From Oscillospiraceae bacterium (lineage in GTDB: Bacteria > Bacillota > Clostridia > Oscillospirales > CAG-272): DNA of 64,000 nt. A program made the translations under genes and the position numbers. How positions within the stretch are numbered: the first letter of the stretch is position 1; each line of letters begins with the position of its first letter. The DNA is taken from assembly GCA_015064385.1 (NCBI GenBank), contig SVSI01000001.1, positions 196,041 to 260,040 on the forward strand, written 5' to 3'. Under the pieces are notes generated by a model that saw nothing but the letters and a program-made list of their open reading frames with translations, was not told the DNA's origin and made no database searches. This document shows, piece by piece, positions 44,301 to 52,081 of this stretch.

Positions 44301-44950
44301 TCTCCAAGAAGGCAGTTTGGATCTTCGGTGGAGACGGATGGGCATACGATATCGGATTTGGCGGTCTCGACCACGTACTCGCATCGGGTGAGGACGTAAA
44401 CGTAATGGTATTTGATACCGAGGTTTACTCGAACACCGGTGGTCAGGCATCCAAGGCATCGCAGGTCGGACAGGTTGCACAGTTCGCGGCAGCAGGTAAG
44501 GCAATCGGCAAGAAGAACCTTGCAGAGATCGCAATGTCCTACGGCTACGTTTACGTTGCACAGATCGCTATGGGCGCAGATATGAACCAGACGCTCAAGG
44601 CAATCTCCGAGGCAGAGGCATATCCCGGACCTTCGCTTATCATCGGCTACGCACCTTGCGAGATGCACTCGATCAAGGGCGGTATGGCTAACTGCCAGGC
44701 AGAGATGAAGAAGGCAGTTGATGCAGGTTACTGGCACATGTTCAGATACAATCCCGCTGCAGAGACCAAGTTCGTTCTCGACAGCAAGGAGCCCACTGCT
44801 GATTACAAGGAATTCATCAACGGTGAAGCACGTTACACTCGTCTCGTTCAGGCATTCCCCGAGAGAGCAGAAAAGCTCTTCGCTCAGGCAGAAGCTAACG
44901 CAAAGGCGAAGTACGACCGTCTCACCAAGATCGGTAAGCTCTACGAATAA
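41381..44950 (+). CDS. nifJ: Pyruvate:ferredoxin (flavodoxin) oxidoreductase
   Basis: 1189 residues, single-chain homodimeric type; GTG start with GGAGG 10 bases upstream. Domain I has YPITPSSNMAE and the GDHSDVYACRQTGF loop. Two ferredoxin-type 4Fe-4S motifs follow (CIQCNNCAFVCPHACIRP; CMGCTLCVKACPVNK), then the third cluster cysteines (SCAGCAETSYA; NATGCSSIWG) and the thiamine-diphosphate site GDGWAYDIGFGGLDH with FDTEVYSNTGGQ. It oxidises pyruvate to acetyl-CoA and CO2 and reduces ferredoxin, the central step of clostridial fermentation. Strong codon bias suggests very high expression; this also creates long antisense open frames. Confidence 0.97.
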   Translation: MINRRKVSMDGNTAAAHVSYAFTEVAGIYPITPSSNMAEVTDTWSASNKNIFGEPAKNVFGTNVKVVEMQSEAGAAGTVHGSLAAGAFTTTYTASQGLLLMIPNMYKIAGELLPCVIHVSARCVASHALNIFGDHSDVYACRQTGFAMMAESNGQEVMDLGAVAHLATIKGRVPFLNFFDGFRTSHEITKVAAWDYKDLAEMLDWDAVAAFRNRSLNPETAPVLRGSAENGDIFFQHRESCNPYYDALPAIVEEYMDKVNEKLGTNYKLFNYYGAPDAERVIIAMGSVCDVAEEVVDYLTAKGEKVGLVKVRLYRPFVAEKLAEAIPASAKVVSVLDRTKEPGSLGEPLYLDVVAGLNECGRSVKVLGGRYGLGSKDTTPASIFAVYANMAGEQKNHFTIGIVDDLTGHSLTEVAAPNTAPVDMIQCKFWGLGGDGTVGANKNSIKIIGDHTDKYIQAYFQYDSKKTSGITISHLRFGDSPIKSSYYINKADFVACHNNAYLKKYDMISDVKPGGRFLLDCPWSAEELDAHLPASVKTYIAKNNIEFYTINATKIAIDLGNAKVKNTVLQSAFFALAKILPIDEAIEYMKKAAYKSYIKKGQAIVDLNYAAIDAGKDALTKVDVPAAWANAGETAPSAKAEGTRDDLVEFVNDIVVPVGKMQGDSLTVSTFAKYADGTFPQGSAAYEKRGVAVSVPQWNPEHCIQCNNCAFVCPHACIRPFAMTEEEAANAPAVTKFAAKPVIKTAYKFTMAVSPLDCMGCTLCVKACPVNKNEKLGTAIEMKPIATQLDQQEAYDYAVAKVAEKKELINVTVKGSQFKQPLLEYSGSCAGCAETSYARLITQLFGERMYVSNATGCSSIWGGSAPATPYTVNKESGYGVAWANSLFEDNAEHGLGMYIGQKTIREKLIGMVEEMAASDKASAEFKAAAENFIATKNDGSKNQEATKALVVELEKAAAEGCPVAPKILAEKQYLSKKAVWIFGGDGWAYDIGFGGLDHVLASGEDVNVMVFDTEVYSNTGGQASKASQVGQVAQFAAAGKAIGKKNLAEIAMSYGYVYVAQIAMGADMNQTLKAISEAEAYPGPSLIIGYAPCEMHSIKGGMANCQAEMKKAVDAGYWHMFRYNPAAETKFVLDSKEPTADYKEFINGEARYTRLVQAFPERAEKLFAQAEANAKAKYDRLTKIGKLYE

Positions 44951-44954
44951 AAAC

Positions 44955-45082
44955 CGATGCCAAGGCATCGCTTGGCAGTTTCGCTGTCGGACAGCAGTCC
45001 GACTTTCGGCTAACGCCGAAAATGCAAACTGCGCCCTTCGAATAGAGTAAAAACTTAAATAAAGCGACGCAGAGCGTCGTTT
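44955..45082 (+). other. Structured 3' UTR after PFOR: four hairpins and a three-way junction
   Basis: In order: CGATGCC/GGCATCG (44955-44970), GTCGGAC/GTCCGAC (44986-45003), TTTCGGC/GCCGAAA (45004-45021) and CGACGC/GCGTCG extended to 9 bp (45062-45082). GCAGTTT (44975-44981) and AAACTGC (45026-45032) enclose the second and third, giving a three-way junction. No gene lies here. It could be a repeat-type element or a stabilising 3' end. Confidence 0.6.
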
Positions 45083-45087
45083 AGCAA

Positions 45088-45116
45088 GAAAAACTCGCCC
45101 ACGGGCGAGTTTTTTT
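45088..45116 (+). terminator. Terminator of the PFOR gene
   Basis: ACTCGCCC / GGGCGAGT with a 2-nt loop, A5 before and T7 after. Confidence 0.92.
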
Positions 45117-45145
45117 GCGTTATTTACACAAATGTTTTGAAAATT

Positions 45146-45154
45146 TGTTATAAT
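45146..45154 (+). promoter_or_regulatory. Extended -10 promoter of the ECF sigma gene
   Basis: TGTTATAAT is a full extended -10 (TGnTATAAT). The nearest -35 candidate, TTTACA at 45123-45128, is 20 bp away, so recognition would rest on the extended element. Confidence 0.5.
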
Positions 45155-45226
45155 GTGGATAAAGACGTGTCCGCTACCGTATGCAAACGTCGTCTTATAT
45201 GGTGAGAAAAAGAAAGGAGAGAGCAA

Positions 45227-45787
45227 ATGGATGATCGACAAATAATAGATTTATACAATCAGAGAAACGAAAGTGCGATTTCCGAAACGTCCGAGAAATA
45301 CGGGAAATATTGTTTTAATATTGCAAACAATATACTACTGAACGTTGAAAGCTCGGAAGAATGTGTAAATGACACCTGGCTAAGGACGTGGAACAGTATT
45401 CCTCCTCAAAAGCCCCACAGTTTACGACTTTTTCTTGCCAAGATAACGCGAAATCTTGCGTTTGACAGATATAAAAACGATACGCGTAAAAAACGCGGTG
45501 GCGGGGAGATCGTTGTTGCCCTTGACGAAATAAGTGAGATCGTCTCAAATTCGGATCGTGTTGATACAGAGGCGGAGGAAAGGGAACTGATGGCAGCTTT
45601 CAATCGTTTTCTTCGCGCTATTCCGAAAAGGGACTGTAATATTTTTATTGAACGCTATTTTTACGTTGAATCGACCGGGGTGATAGCAAAAAAATACGGT
45701 CTTAGCGTGTCGAACGTTCAGAAGATCCTTTTCAGAACGAGAGGTAAGCTTAAAGATTATTTGGAGACGGAGGGTTACACGGTATGA
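45227..45787 (+). CDS. ECF-type RNA polymerase sigma factor
   Basis: 186 residues; ATG after AAAGGAGAG. Region 2 (about 25-85, SSEECVNDTWLRTWNSIPP and LRLFLAKITRNLAFDRYK) and region 4 (about 125-180, GVIAKKYGLSVSNVQKILFR) with no region 3: the extracytoplasmic function class. It should direct polymerase to its own regulon, held in check by the protein encoded next, whose start overlaps its stop by 4 bases. Confidence 0.9.
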   Translation: MDDRQIIDLYNQRNESAISETSEKYGKYCFNIANNILLNVESSEECVNDTWLRTWNSIPPQKPHSLRLFLAKITRNLAFDRYKNDTRKKRGGGEIVVALDEISEIVSNSDRVDTEAEERELMAAFNRFLRAIPKRDCNIFIERYFYVESTGVIAKKYGLSVSNVQKILFRTRGKLKDYLETEGYTV

Positions 45788-47127
45788 AAAAAGAACGTTT
45801 TTTTGAACTTGTATCGCAAATAGACGACGATCTGCTCATTCGTGCCGGAAATGTTAAGCTCGAACGGAAAACAAGAAAAAAAGCGTGGACTGCTTTCGGG
45901 ATAATGGCGGCATGTGTTTGTCTTATTGTCGGTATGGTTGTTACGCTTTTGCCTGCGCTGAGAGATCCGACTGTCAATGAAGAAAATAATATTCCCGATG
46001 GGAAAAATGACGAATGGAGCGGAGAAGATAAGATATATTCGGCAGATGACATTGCGGATATTTTCGGTGGTCTGACAGACGGAGTAGAAACAAACAATTA
46101 TACCAAGGTTGTGGTAACGGACAATAATCATTTGCACATTGGTTCTATTGACGAGGATGAGTATGTGAGTATCTATGAGAAAAAGCCCGCAGATCTGAAC
46201 TCGGAAGAGTACAAAGCTTTTTTTGACAGAATCGTTCCTGAATTTGCAGAATCGTTGGGATATGACGAAAAAAAATTCTCTTTAGCACATGGTAGCTACA
46301 GCGTTGTGTACAGCACTGGGGACTGGGGCTTCTGGAGTGAACAGGATGGATTTGAGCAAAAAGTGTGCTTTTCTTCGTTCGAGAAAGTTACTCTGGACGG
46401 AGAAACGGTGAAGATAGATCCCGAGGCAGATGATACCGGGATAATATCCGATTTGCAAAACATTAAAACAAAATTGTTTGATATTTTTGACGTCACGTTT
46501 GAGGATGCCAAGGTTGTCAGAAAGTGCAGATCGTACGGAAGATATCTGTATGCGGTAGATGTATATTTTTATAACGAGGATGCTCACCCACTAAATTATA
46601 CGCAAACTATTCCGGTTTCAGATTATATCAGTATATCTTTCGGCTTTAACAGAGTGTATGATAAAACGAATAATCAGGAAGTGGGCATCGAACTGAACCG
46701 TACTCAAATTTCGTACCTGCAAAGCAGAGGAGAGTATAGGGTTGTTGAGAAGGAGAAAAAAATAAGCTTGCAGGATGCGGAAAATCTGCTTTATAAAGGA
46801 TACGTTTTCGGCAATCACACGTGTCACCGTTGTATGGAAAGTCAAGAAAAGATAAGCTTTGAGGGATATGATTTCGTAGATATGGAATATGTGTTCAAAT
46901 ATGACCGTTACACCGATAGATGGATTGGCGGAATCCCGTTTTATGCGTTTTATAAAAAGATAAAAACGACAGAGTACGGGAAAATCATATACGCCAAAAC
47001 GTATGTGTGTGCGATCGAGGTGACCGGATACGATGAGTATTTTGCAAGCCAGGAGAAGAATCACGTGGATTTCGGACGGCAAGAAGATGAATGGGAGTAT
47101 GATTTTGATGCGGATCAATCTGCATAA
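45784..47127 (+). CDS. Membrane-anchored anti-sigma-like sensor protein
   Basis: 447 residues, ATGA overlap with the sigma gene. A cytosolic N-terminus of about 33 residues (MKKERFFELVSQIDDDLLIRA, short for an anti-sigma domain), one span (about 35-56) and a large extracytoplasmic domain (60-447). A Cys-x-x-Cys is present (HTCHRCMES, near 343). Position and topology indicate the partner of the ECF factor. The extracellular domain, probably the sensor, is unrecognised. Both genes are visibly AT-richer than flanking genes. Confidence 0.75.
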   Translation: MKKERFFELVSQIDDDLLIRAGNVKLERKTRKKAWTAFGIMAACVCLIVGMVVTLLPALRDPTVNEENNIPDGKNDEWSGEDKIYSADDIADIFGGLTDGVETNNYTKVVVTDNNHLHIGSIDEDEYVSIYEKKPADLNSEEYKAFFDRIVPEFAESLGYDEKKFSLAHGSYSVVYSTGDWGFWSEQDGFEQKVCFSSFEKVTLDGETVKIDPEADDTGIISDLQNIKTKLFDIFDVTFEDAKVVRKCRSYGRYLYAVDVYFYNEDAHPLNYTQTIPVSDYISISFGFNRVYDKTNNQEVGIELNRTQISYLQSRGEYRVVEKEKKISLQDAENLLYKGYVFGNHTCHRCMESQEKISFEGYDFVDMEYVFKYDRYTDRWIGGIPFYAFYKKIKTTEYGKIIYAKTYVCAIEVTGYDEYFASQEKNHVDFGRQEDEWEYDFDADQSA

Positions 47128-47146
47128 ATAAAATACGATCTTTGTG

Positions 47147-47190
47147 GACGAAGGGAGAAAAGTAATCTCCCTTCGTCTTAAATTTTATAA
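47147..47190 (+). terminator. Terminator of the sigma/anti-sigma operon
   Basis: GACGAAGGGAGA / TCTCCCTTCGTC, 12-bp perfect stem with a 7-nt loop, then TTAAATTTTAT. Confidence 0.85.
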
Positions 47191-47194
47191 TCCC

Positions 47195-47223
47195 TTGACA
47201 TTTAAGTTAATATATACTATAAT
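47195..47223 (+). promoter_or_regulatory. Promoter of the cobalamin-riboswitch operon
   Basis: TTGACA (47195-47200), 17 bp, TATAAT (47218-47223): exact consensus. Confidence 0.88.
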
Positions 47224-47274
47224 AAAAACACAAAAGAATAAACGCAGAGCATCTGAATATTTCAAAATATTCGT

Positions 47275-47517
47275 TGTCGGGTGTGCCGTGCCGCGGTACG
47301 CTCGGGGATAAGGAAATCACGGTGAGAATCCGTAGCAACAGCCATTACCGTATCTCGCGTTCCTAAACGGGCGCGTCAAGTCGGAATGCTTATCGCTCCT
47401 TGCGACCGATAAAAGTCTCTTGGGCATTTTGGAGAGATCGCGGACTTTATCCCGATATGGCAGGATATCTTGGGATACGCTTTCGCGCGCTCTTCATAGA
47501 AGGGCGCTTTTATTTTT
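47275..47517 (+). promoter_or_regulatory. Cobalamin riboswitch with terminator
   Basis: Conserved blocks appear in the right order: AAGGAAATCACGGTGAGAAT and CCGTAGCAACAGCCATTACC (the B12-box core region, normally GGTGAAAATCC...GCCACTGTA) and GTCGGAATGC (normally AGTCAGGATAC). A terminator (9-bp stem 47487-47507, T tract to 47517) closes the leader, so bound B12 should stop transcription. The core departs from the textbook consensus, so the subclass (B12 against adenosyl forms) is open. Confidence 0.75.
47487..47517 (+). terminator. Riboswitch expression-platform terminator
   Basis: GCGCTCTTC / GAAGGGCGC with loop ATA and one G-U pair, followed by TTTTATTTTT, 39 bases before the DUF4430 gene. 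Confidence 0.82.
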
Positions 47518-47555
47518 GTCCTTTTGTAAAATAAAAAAAGAAAGGATAAGAAAAA

Positions 47556-48029
47556 ATGAAAAAAACACTCAAAACACTTATTTCTATGCTCCTCGTACTT
47601 GTGCTTGCACTGTGTATGTTTTCCTGCAACAAGGAAGGCGGCGACACCGACGATACATCTGCCGACGGCGCACCGGCGCCGAGTCTGTGGGACAGTGCAA
47701 CATACAAGGAAAACAAAGAATTCGGAAGCGGAGCAAAGACTTTGACGCTTGAAGTCAAGATGGAAGACAAAATCGTTACATTTACTATCAAAACCGATAA
47801 GGAAACGGTAGGTGCAGCACTTCTCGAGCACGGTCTTATAGCAGGGAAAGAGAGTCAGTACGGTCTGTATATCAAGAATGTAAACGGAGTTACCGCTGAT
47901 TTCGACGTCGATCAAAGTTACTGGGCATTCTACGTAAACGGCGAATATGCTATGAGCGGAGCCGATACTACCGAGATAAATGAGGGAGACGTATATCGCC
48001 TTGAATACACAAAGCAGCAGATCGGATAA
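47556..48029 (+). CDS. DUF4430 lipoprotein, candidate surface cobalamin binder
   Basis: 157 residues; ATG after AAAGGA. Lipoprotein signal with the lipid cysteine at Cys24 (MFSCN), an acidic linker, then DUF4430 (about 50-157) containing TVGAALLEHGLIAG and QSYWAFYVNGEYAMSGADTT. DUF4430 has the beta-grasp fold also seen in the C-terminal domain of transcobalamin. With a B12 riboswitch upstream and an ECF S component downstream, it probably captures cobalamin or a precursor outside the cell. No binding data are known to me for this protein. Confidence 0.85.
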   Translation: MKKTLKTLISMLLVLVLALCMFSCNKEGGDTDDTSADGAPAPSLWDSATYKENKEFGSGAKTLTLEVKMEDKIVTFTIKTDKETVGAALLEHGLIAGKESQYGLYIKNVNGVTADFDVDQSYWAFYVNGEYAMSGADTTEINEGDVYRLEYTKQQIG

Positions 48030-48558
48030 AAGAAAAAAGAGATCACTTAAAATACGCGAAACAGTTATATTTGCGATGCTTGGAGCGCTTATGTACGCGT
48101 CAAAGATCGTTATGGAGGCACTGCCCAACATTCACCTGCTCGGAATGTTGACGATAGTCTATACGATCGTTTTTCGCAAAAAAGCGCTTATTCCAATATA
48201 TACCTACGTTATGCTCAACGGACTTTTTACGGGCTTTTCGGTATGGTGGATACCATATCTTTATATCTGGACGATCCTCTGGGCAGTCGTAATGCTGCTG
48301 CCGAGAAAAATGCCGAGATGGCTTTGCTACGTGGTCTATCCGCTGCTTTGCTCTTTGCACGGACTTGCATTCGGCATTCTCTACGCACCGGCGCAGGCAA
48401 TTATGTTCGGAATGAATTTTGATCAGATGATCGCCTGGATAATGGCGGGCATACCATTTGATGTGATCCACTGTGTCGGGAATTTCGCGGCGGGACTGCT
48501 TATCGTTCCGATCAGCGAGATGCTCTCGCGCCTTGTGAATAAAAGACCGGTAAATTAA
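48001..48558 (+). CDS. ECF transporter S component, probably cobalamin-specific
   Basis: 185 residues if translation begins at the TTG at 48001, which has GAGGGAG 12 bases upstream; an ATG at 47980 in frame has no ribosome site. It overlaps the DUF4430 gene by 29 bases. Five or six spans starting at ETVIFAMLGALMYASK, typical of ECF substrate-binding subunits that share a common EcfAA'T module encoded elsewhere. The riboswitch and the DUF4430 partner point to a CbrT-like B12 specificity, by inference. Confidence 0.85.
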   Translation: MNTQSSRSDKRKKRSLKIRETVIFAMLGALMYASKIVMEALPNIHLLGMLTIVYTIVFRKKALIPIYTYVMLNGLFTGFSVWWIPYLYIWTILWAVVMLLPRKMPRWLCYVVYPLLCSLHGLAFGILYAPAQAIMFGMNFDQMIAWIMAGIPFDVIHCVGNFAAGLLIVPISEMLSRLVNKRPVN

Positions 48559-48561
48559 AAT

Positions 48562-48591
48562 AAAACCGCAAGGATCATCCTTGCGGTTTTT
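48562..48591. terminator. Bidirectional terminator
   Basis: AAAACCGCAAGGA / TCCTTGCGGTTTT with a 3-nt loop between the convergent ECF and cysE genes, A/T tracts on both sides. Confidence 0.9.
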
Positions 48592-48594
48592 GAT

Positions 48595-49230
48595 TTAATT
48601 CTTTTTCGCTTCTTCGAGCTGCTTCTCAAGCTCGGTAATGCGCTGCTCGAGGCGGGAAAGCTCGTCTTTGACGGGGTCTGATACGTGGATCTGGTCGAGA
48701 TTTCGCACCTTTTCGCCGCCAACGCGTACGATCCTTGCGGGAACGCCGACCGCCGTGCAGTCGCTCGGTGTGTCAGACAAAACCACCGCACCTGCGGCAA
48801 TTCTCGTGTTATCGCCGATATTTATAGGTCCGAGGACCTTCGCGCCTGCGCCCACCATAACGCCGTTTCCGAGCGTCGGGTGACGCTTGCCCTTGTCCTT
48901 ACCCGTACCGCCGAGAGTGACGCCCTGATATATGGTGCAATCGTCTCCGACGACGGCGGTCTCGCCAATAACGACTCCCGTTCCGTGGTCGATAAAGACG
49001 CGTCTGCCGATCTTGGCGGCGGGATGGATCTCAATATTGGTCCTCTTTACGCAACGCTGTGATACCCAGCGCGCAAGAAAGACGAATCCGTGACTGTGCA
49101 GCCAGTGTGCCTTTCTGTAAGAGCGAATTGCCTTGTATCCCGAATAGAGAAGCATTATCTCAAGCGCCGATCTTGCCGCAGGGTCGCGGTTTTTGATGGC
49201 GGCTATATCTTCTTTTATGGTTTTGAACAT
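48595..49230 (-). CDS. cysE: Serine O-acetyltransferase
   Basis: 211 residues. N-terminal helical part (1-65), then left-handed beta-helix hexapeptide repeats with HPAAKIGRRVFIDHGTGVVI, GDDCTIYQGVTLGGTG and KRHPTLGNGV (catalytic His and cofactor residues of CysE/EpsC). It makes O-acetylserine for cysteine synthesis. A C-terminal coiled coil (about 190-208) takes the place of the E. coli tail. No T-box or other leader is visible; it lies 39 bases after the DacF-like gene. Confidence 0.93.
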   Translation of the reverse strand: MFKTIKEDIAAIKNRDPAARSALEIMLLYSGYKAIRSYRKAHWLHSHGFVFLARWVSQRCVKRTNIEIHPAAKIGRRVFIDHGTGVVIGETAVVGDDCTIYQGVTLGGTGKDKGKRHPTLGNGVMVGAGAKVLGPINIGDNTRIAAGAVVLSDTPSDCTAVGVPARIVRVGGEKVRNLDQIHVSDPVKDELSRLEQRITELEKQLEEAKKN

Positions 49231-49269
49231 AATTTATTCCTTTACTGATTTTGTGGTCTTATCTTTATT

Positions 49270-50682
49270 TTATGCATCCTTTTGTGTTTTTGTCTTTCGG
49301 CGCTGACGCACTATCGAGTTTATAAGAACGTAAACGGCAACGGCCGAGAAAACGACGGCATATACGGTGAGCGCGTCTCGCGATGAGATCGCTCCCCATA
49401 CGGTCTGTATCATAGAGCTGGTCGTGTTTTCGCTTATCTCGCAAGCGGTGACGAGCGGACATTCGGAGATCTTTTCTCCGTTATAGTAAACCTCGACCGT
49501 TCCGACGGCCTTTCCCTTGGCAACGGGCGCCTTAAGTGAGGTCTCGCTGAGGATCACCGAGGTTGTAAGTTTGCCCGTTTTCGCAGCATCCGAGAGGATG
49601 TATTTCGAAAGATCATCGGTGGGTACTATGGGAACCGAATCGTTTTCTCGTGCGTTTTTAACGGGGATGGACGAAACGGGTCGGTTTTTATCAAGTATTT
49701 TAACGAAAGAGTAATTCTTTGATGCCCACTTTATCAGCTCTCCCGAAACGGTGTATGAGTAAGTAAAATGTGAGTCCCTTTGTGCGCTGAGAATCACGCA
49801 GATGTATTCGAAGCCGTTGTATCGTGCGCTGCGTACGATAACGTCGCCCTGCTCACCTTTACCGACTATCATTCCGTTTACCGAGCTGTCGCGGTAATCC
49901 TTGCCAGAGTTGTAGTATTTACTCACCAAAAAGTTTCTGCTGTAAGCAAGCTTTCCCGAATCAAGTCTTATGTGGTCTGAGCCCACAAAGCTCATAAGAA
50001 TTTCGTTTTCGTAAAATGCGTTTGCAAGGATAAATACGTCCTTGGCGCTGGTGTACATGTTCTCGTCGTGAGCGCCGAGCGAATTTGTGAAGTGGCTGTC
50101 GGTCATTCCGAGCTCTTTGGCTTTTTCGTTCATTTTATCGGCAAAAGCCGACATATTCTTTTCGCACAGTCCGTATGCAAGAGCGACTGCCGAATCGTTT
50201 GCCGAGTGCATAAGAAGTGTACAAAGAAGATCTCTGTAAGTGACTGTATTTCCGTTTCGGTAGTCAAATCGAACGTTGTTTGAGCCACTTGCCATTTTTC
50301 TGTTTATAGATTCGTCTATCATCGCTTGCGTTATCTTGACCGTTTGCGAGAGGTCGGTTTCGATGTCGCTCGGAGAAAGCTCGTCTATAAGGTCATACGC
50401 GGTAAGGGCGGTAAGAAGCTTTGCCGTGTCTGCGGGCGGCTCAAAGGTCTCGGGGGAGGAGTCAAAGCTCAAAAGCTCGGTGTCTGTTGATAGACAATAA
50501 AGGTACGCCTCGCGGACGGTGTTCAGTGTGAACGGATCTGCCATATCGTCCTTCAGTGCCTGAAGGGCGTCGCTGTACGTTATCTCGCCCTCCTCACCTG
50601 CGCCCGATACGGGGAGGGTGCAGAGAATGGCAAATATCATAAGAGTCACCGCAAAAATGCGTGCGGCTTTTTTTATTTGCAT
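49270..50682 (-). CDS. DacF-like D,D-carboxypeptidase homologue, catalytically dead
   Basis: 470 residues. Signal peptide (1-28), peptidase S11 domain (about 40-300), PBP5-like C-terminal beta domain (about 310-420) and a C-terminal span (437-457) with basic tail. The SxxK motif reads PADTAKLLTAL, so the catalytic Ser is Asp85 (the GAC codon is seen directly); Lys88 is kept. SxN is intact (Ser160-Ala-Asn162). KTG reads IVG (272-274). Loss of two of the three motifs means no penicillin-binding or peptidase chemistry. It may bind peptidoglycan or regulate an active homologue. Confidence 0.88.
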   Translation of the reverse strand: MQIKKAARIFAVTLMIFAILCTLPVSGAGEEGEITYSDALQALKDDMADPFTLNTVREAYLYCLSTDTELLSFDSSPETFEPPADTAKLLTALTAYDLIDELSPSDIETDLSQTVKITQAMIDESINRKMASGSNNVRFDYRNGNTVTYRDLLCTLLMHSANDSAVALAYGLCEKNMSAFADKMNEKAKELGMTDSHFTNSLGAHDENMYTSAKDVFILANAFYENEILMSFVGSDHIRLDSGKLAYSRNFLVSKYYNSGKDYRDSSVNGMIVGKGEQGDVIVRSARYNGFEYICVILSAQRDSHFTYSYTVSGELIKWASKNYSFVKILDKNRPVSSIPVKNARENDSVPIVPTDDLSKYILSDAAKTGKLTTSVILSETSLKAPVAKGKAVGTVEVYYNGEKISECPLVTACEISENTTSSMIQTVWGAISSRDALTVYAVVFSAVAVYVLINSIVRQRRKTKTQKDA

Positions 50683-50714
50683 AAAGCTGCCACCTCCTTG
50701 ATCTGAAATAATGT

Positions 50715-51626
50715 TTACTGAAATTTCGAAAGATAAAAATCGCGTGCCGCACGCGTATCCTCTCGTACTGCCGCGTATAGCTCCTCGGTCGAGGGGAAAG
50801 CCACCTCGCTCCGATGGAATTTTAAGAAATATACCGTGGCGGTCTGACCGTAAAGATCCTTTTGTACGTCGAGAAGATGGTTTTCACAAACTACATTCTC
50901 GCCTCCAAAGGTGGGGCAGACGCCTATATTGGTAATGGAGTGATATATTTTCCCGTCAATTTCGCACTCGGTAAAATAGACGCCGCGCGCAGGTAATATC
51001 TTCCCGTCGGGAAGGGCAATATTGACGGTGGGATACCCAAAGGATGCGCCCATACCCTTGCCGTGGATCACCTTTCCCGAAATCGAAAAAGGTCTTCCGA
51101 GCAGCTCGCAGGCATCCTCAACTCTGCCGAGTGAGACTTGCTCGCGTATCTTCGTGGAGCTTACACCGGTGATCTCGCCTATGATCGTACAAGGTATCTG
51201 ATAGTGACTTGTAAGATCCGCAAGCGTGTCGGCCGTGCCGACGGCGCCCTTGCCAAAGCGGTAATTGAAGCCGCAAACGGCGTGCGCGCACGAGAGCTTT
51301 TTTACGAGGATATCACGCACGAAATCGTCGGGCGACATATCCTTGACACTTTCAAACGGGCATAAAAACACCACGTCCACGCCAAGCTTTTCAAATATTT
51401 CGAGCTTTTCGTCTGTCGTTGTCAAAAATGGCTTTTTCAGATCTGAAAAAGTAAAAACGGCGGAGAGAAGGCGTTCTCCCGCCGTGATCATGCGCGAGGT
51501 TGCGATCTCTTTGGCTTTTTGGATAAGTCGGGCGTGCGCAAAATGTACGCCGTCAAAATTCCCAAGCGCGAGGGAAACGCGCCCGAGATCGAATGACTCT
51601 GTGTCGCATATATTTTTTATTATCAT
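50715..51626 (-). CDS. ribF: Bifunctional riboflavin kinase/FAD synthetase
   Basis: 303 residues. N-terminal FAD synthetase: LALGNFDGVHFAHARLI (nucleotidyltransferase HxxH-like), CGFNYRFGKGAVG, SSTKIREQVSLG. C-terminal flavokinase: GKVIHGKGMGASFGYPTVNI and GVYFTECEIDG. Converts riboflavin to FMN and FAD. Downstream of ireB (46-base gap). Confidence 0.93.
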   Translation of the reverse strand: MIIKNICDTESFDLGRVSLALGNFDGVHFAHARLIQKAKEIATSRMITAGERLLSAVFTFSDLKKPFLTTTDEKLEIFEKLGVDVVFLCPFESVKDMSPDDFVRDILVKKLSCAHAVCGFNYRFGKGAVGTADTLADLTSHYQIPCTIIGEITGVSSTKIREQVSLGRVEDACELLGRPFSISGKVIHGKGMGASFGYPTVNIALPDGKILPARGVYFTECEIDGKIYHSITNIGVCPTFGGENVVCENHLLDVQKDLYGQTATVYFLKFHRSEVAFPSTEELYAAVREDTRAARDFYLSKFQ

Positions 51627-51672
51627 GAGATTTTTACAGTGTGTCCGTGTTCCGAAAGATCGGTACAGGGCA

Positions 51673-51930
51673 TTATTTTCCTGTGAGATAGTAGCGCACC
51701 AGAGCGTTGAGAAGCTCGTTTCTGTCGAGCTTACAGATAAGACTGCGCGCGTTGTTGTGGCTCGTAATATAGGTCGGGTCCTCGGAGAGAATATAGCCGA
51801 CGATCTGATTGATCGGATCGTATCCCTTTTCCTTTAGCGCGGCATATACCTGAGCCAGCGTGTGACGGATCTTAATATCCTTTTCGTCTCTGACGGCAAA
51901 TTTTATGGTGTTTTCATTTTCGGGCAACAT
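51673..51930 (-). CDS. ireB: IreB family regulatory phosphoprotein
   Basis: 85 residues, a near-complete family match (UPF0297): [51 protein letters not shown]. In Enterococcus it is phosphorylated by the PASTA kinase IreK and affects cephalosporin tolerance. Here it heads a minus-strand run with ribF, the DacF-like gene and cysE. Confidence 0.93.
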   Translation of the reverse strand: MLPENENTIKFAVRDEKDIKIRHTLAQVYAALKEKGYDPINQIVGYILSEDPTYITSHNNARSLICKLDRNELLNALVRYYLTGK

Positions 51931-51973
51931 AATATACGTTCTCCAATCTTACACTAAAAATTATCTTTGAAAT

Positions 51974-52002
51974 ATTATACACCATTTTTCAGTAGTTTTC
52001 AA
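51974..52002 (-). promoter_or_regulatory. Promoter of ireB
   Basis: Minus strand TTGAAA (52002-51997), 17 bp, TATAAT (51979-51974). Confidence 0.78.
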
Positions 52003-52081
52003 GTACAAGATAAAAAAATATCGTAATTTTTACAAATATTTGCCCAAAGATGCATAAAATGAACTTTTACGGCTCGCGCTT

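Noticed and set aside
41480..45241. 1253-codon open frame on the minus strand opposite PFOR
   Set aside because: It is the mirror of strong codon bias in PFOR, gives no known domain and has no ribosome site. The sense gene is certain.
47275..47440. Reading the leader as a different riboswitch (for example TPP or cobalt)
   Set aside because: The order of conserved blocks and the DUF4430/ECF partners fit cobalamin best, although the core is not textbook.
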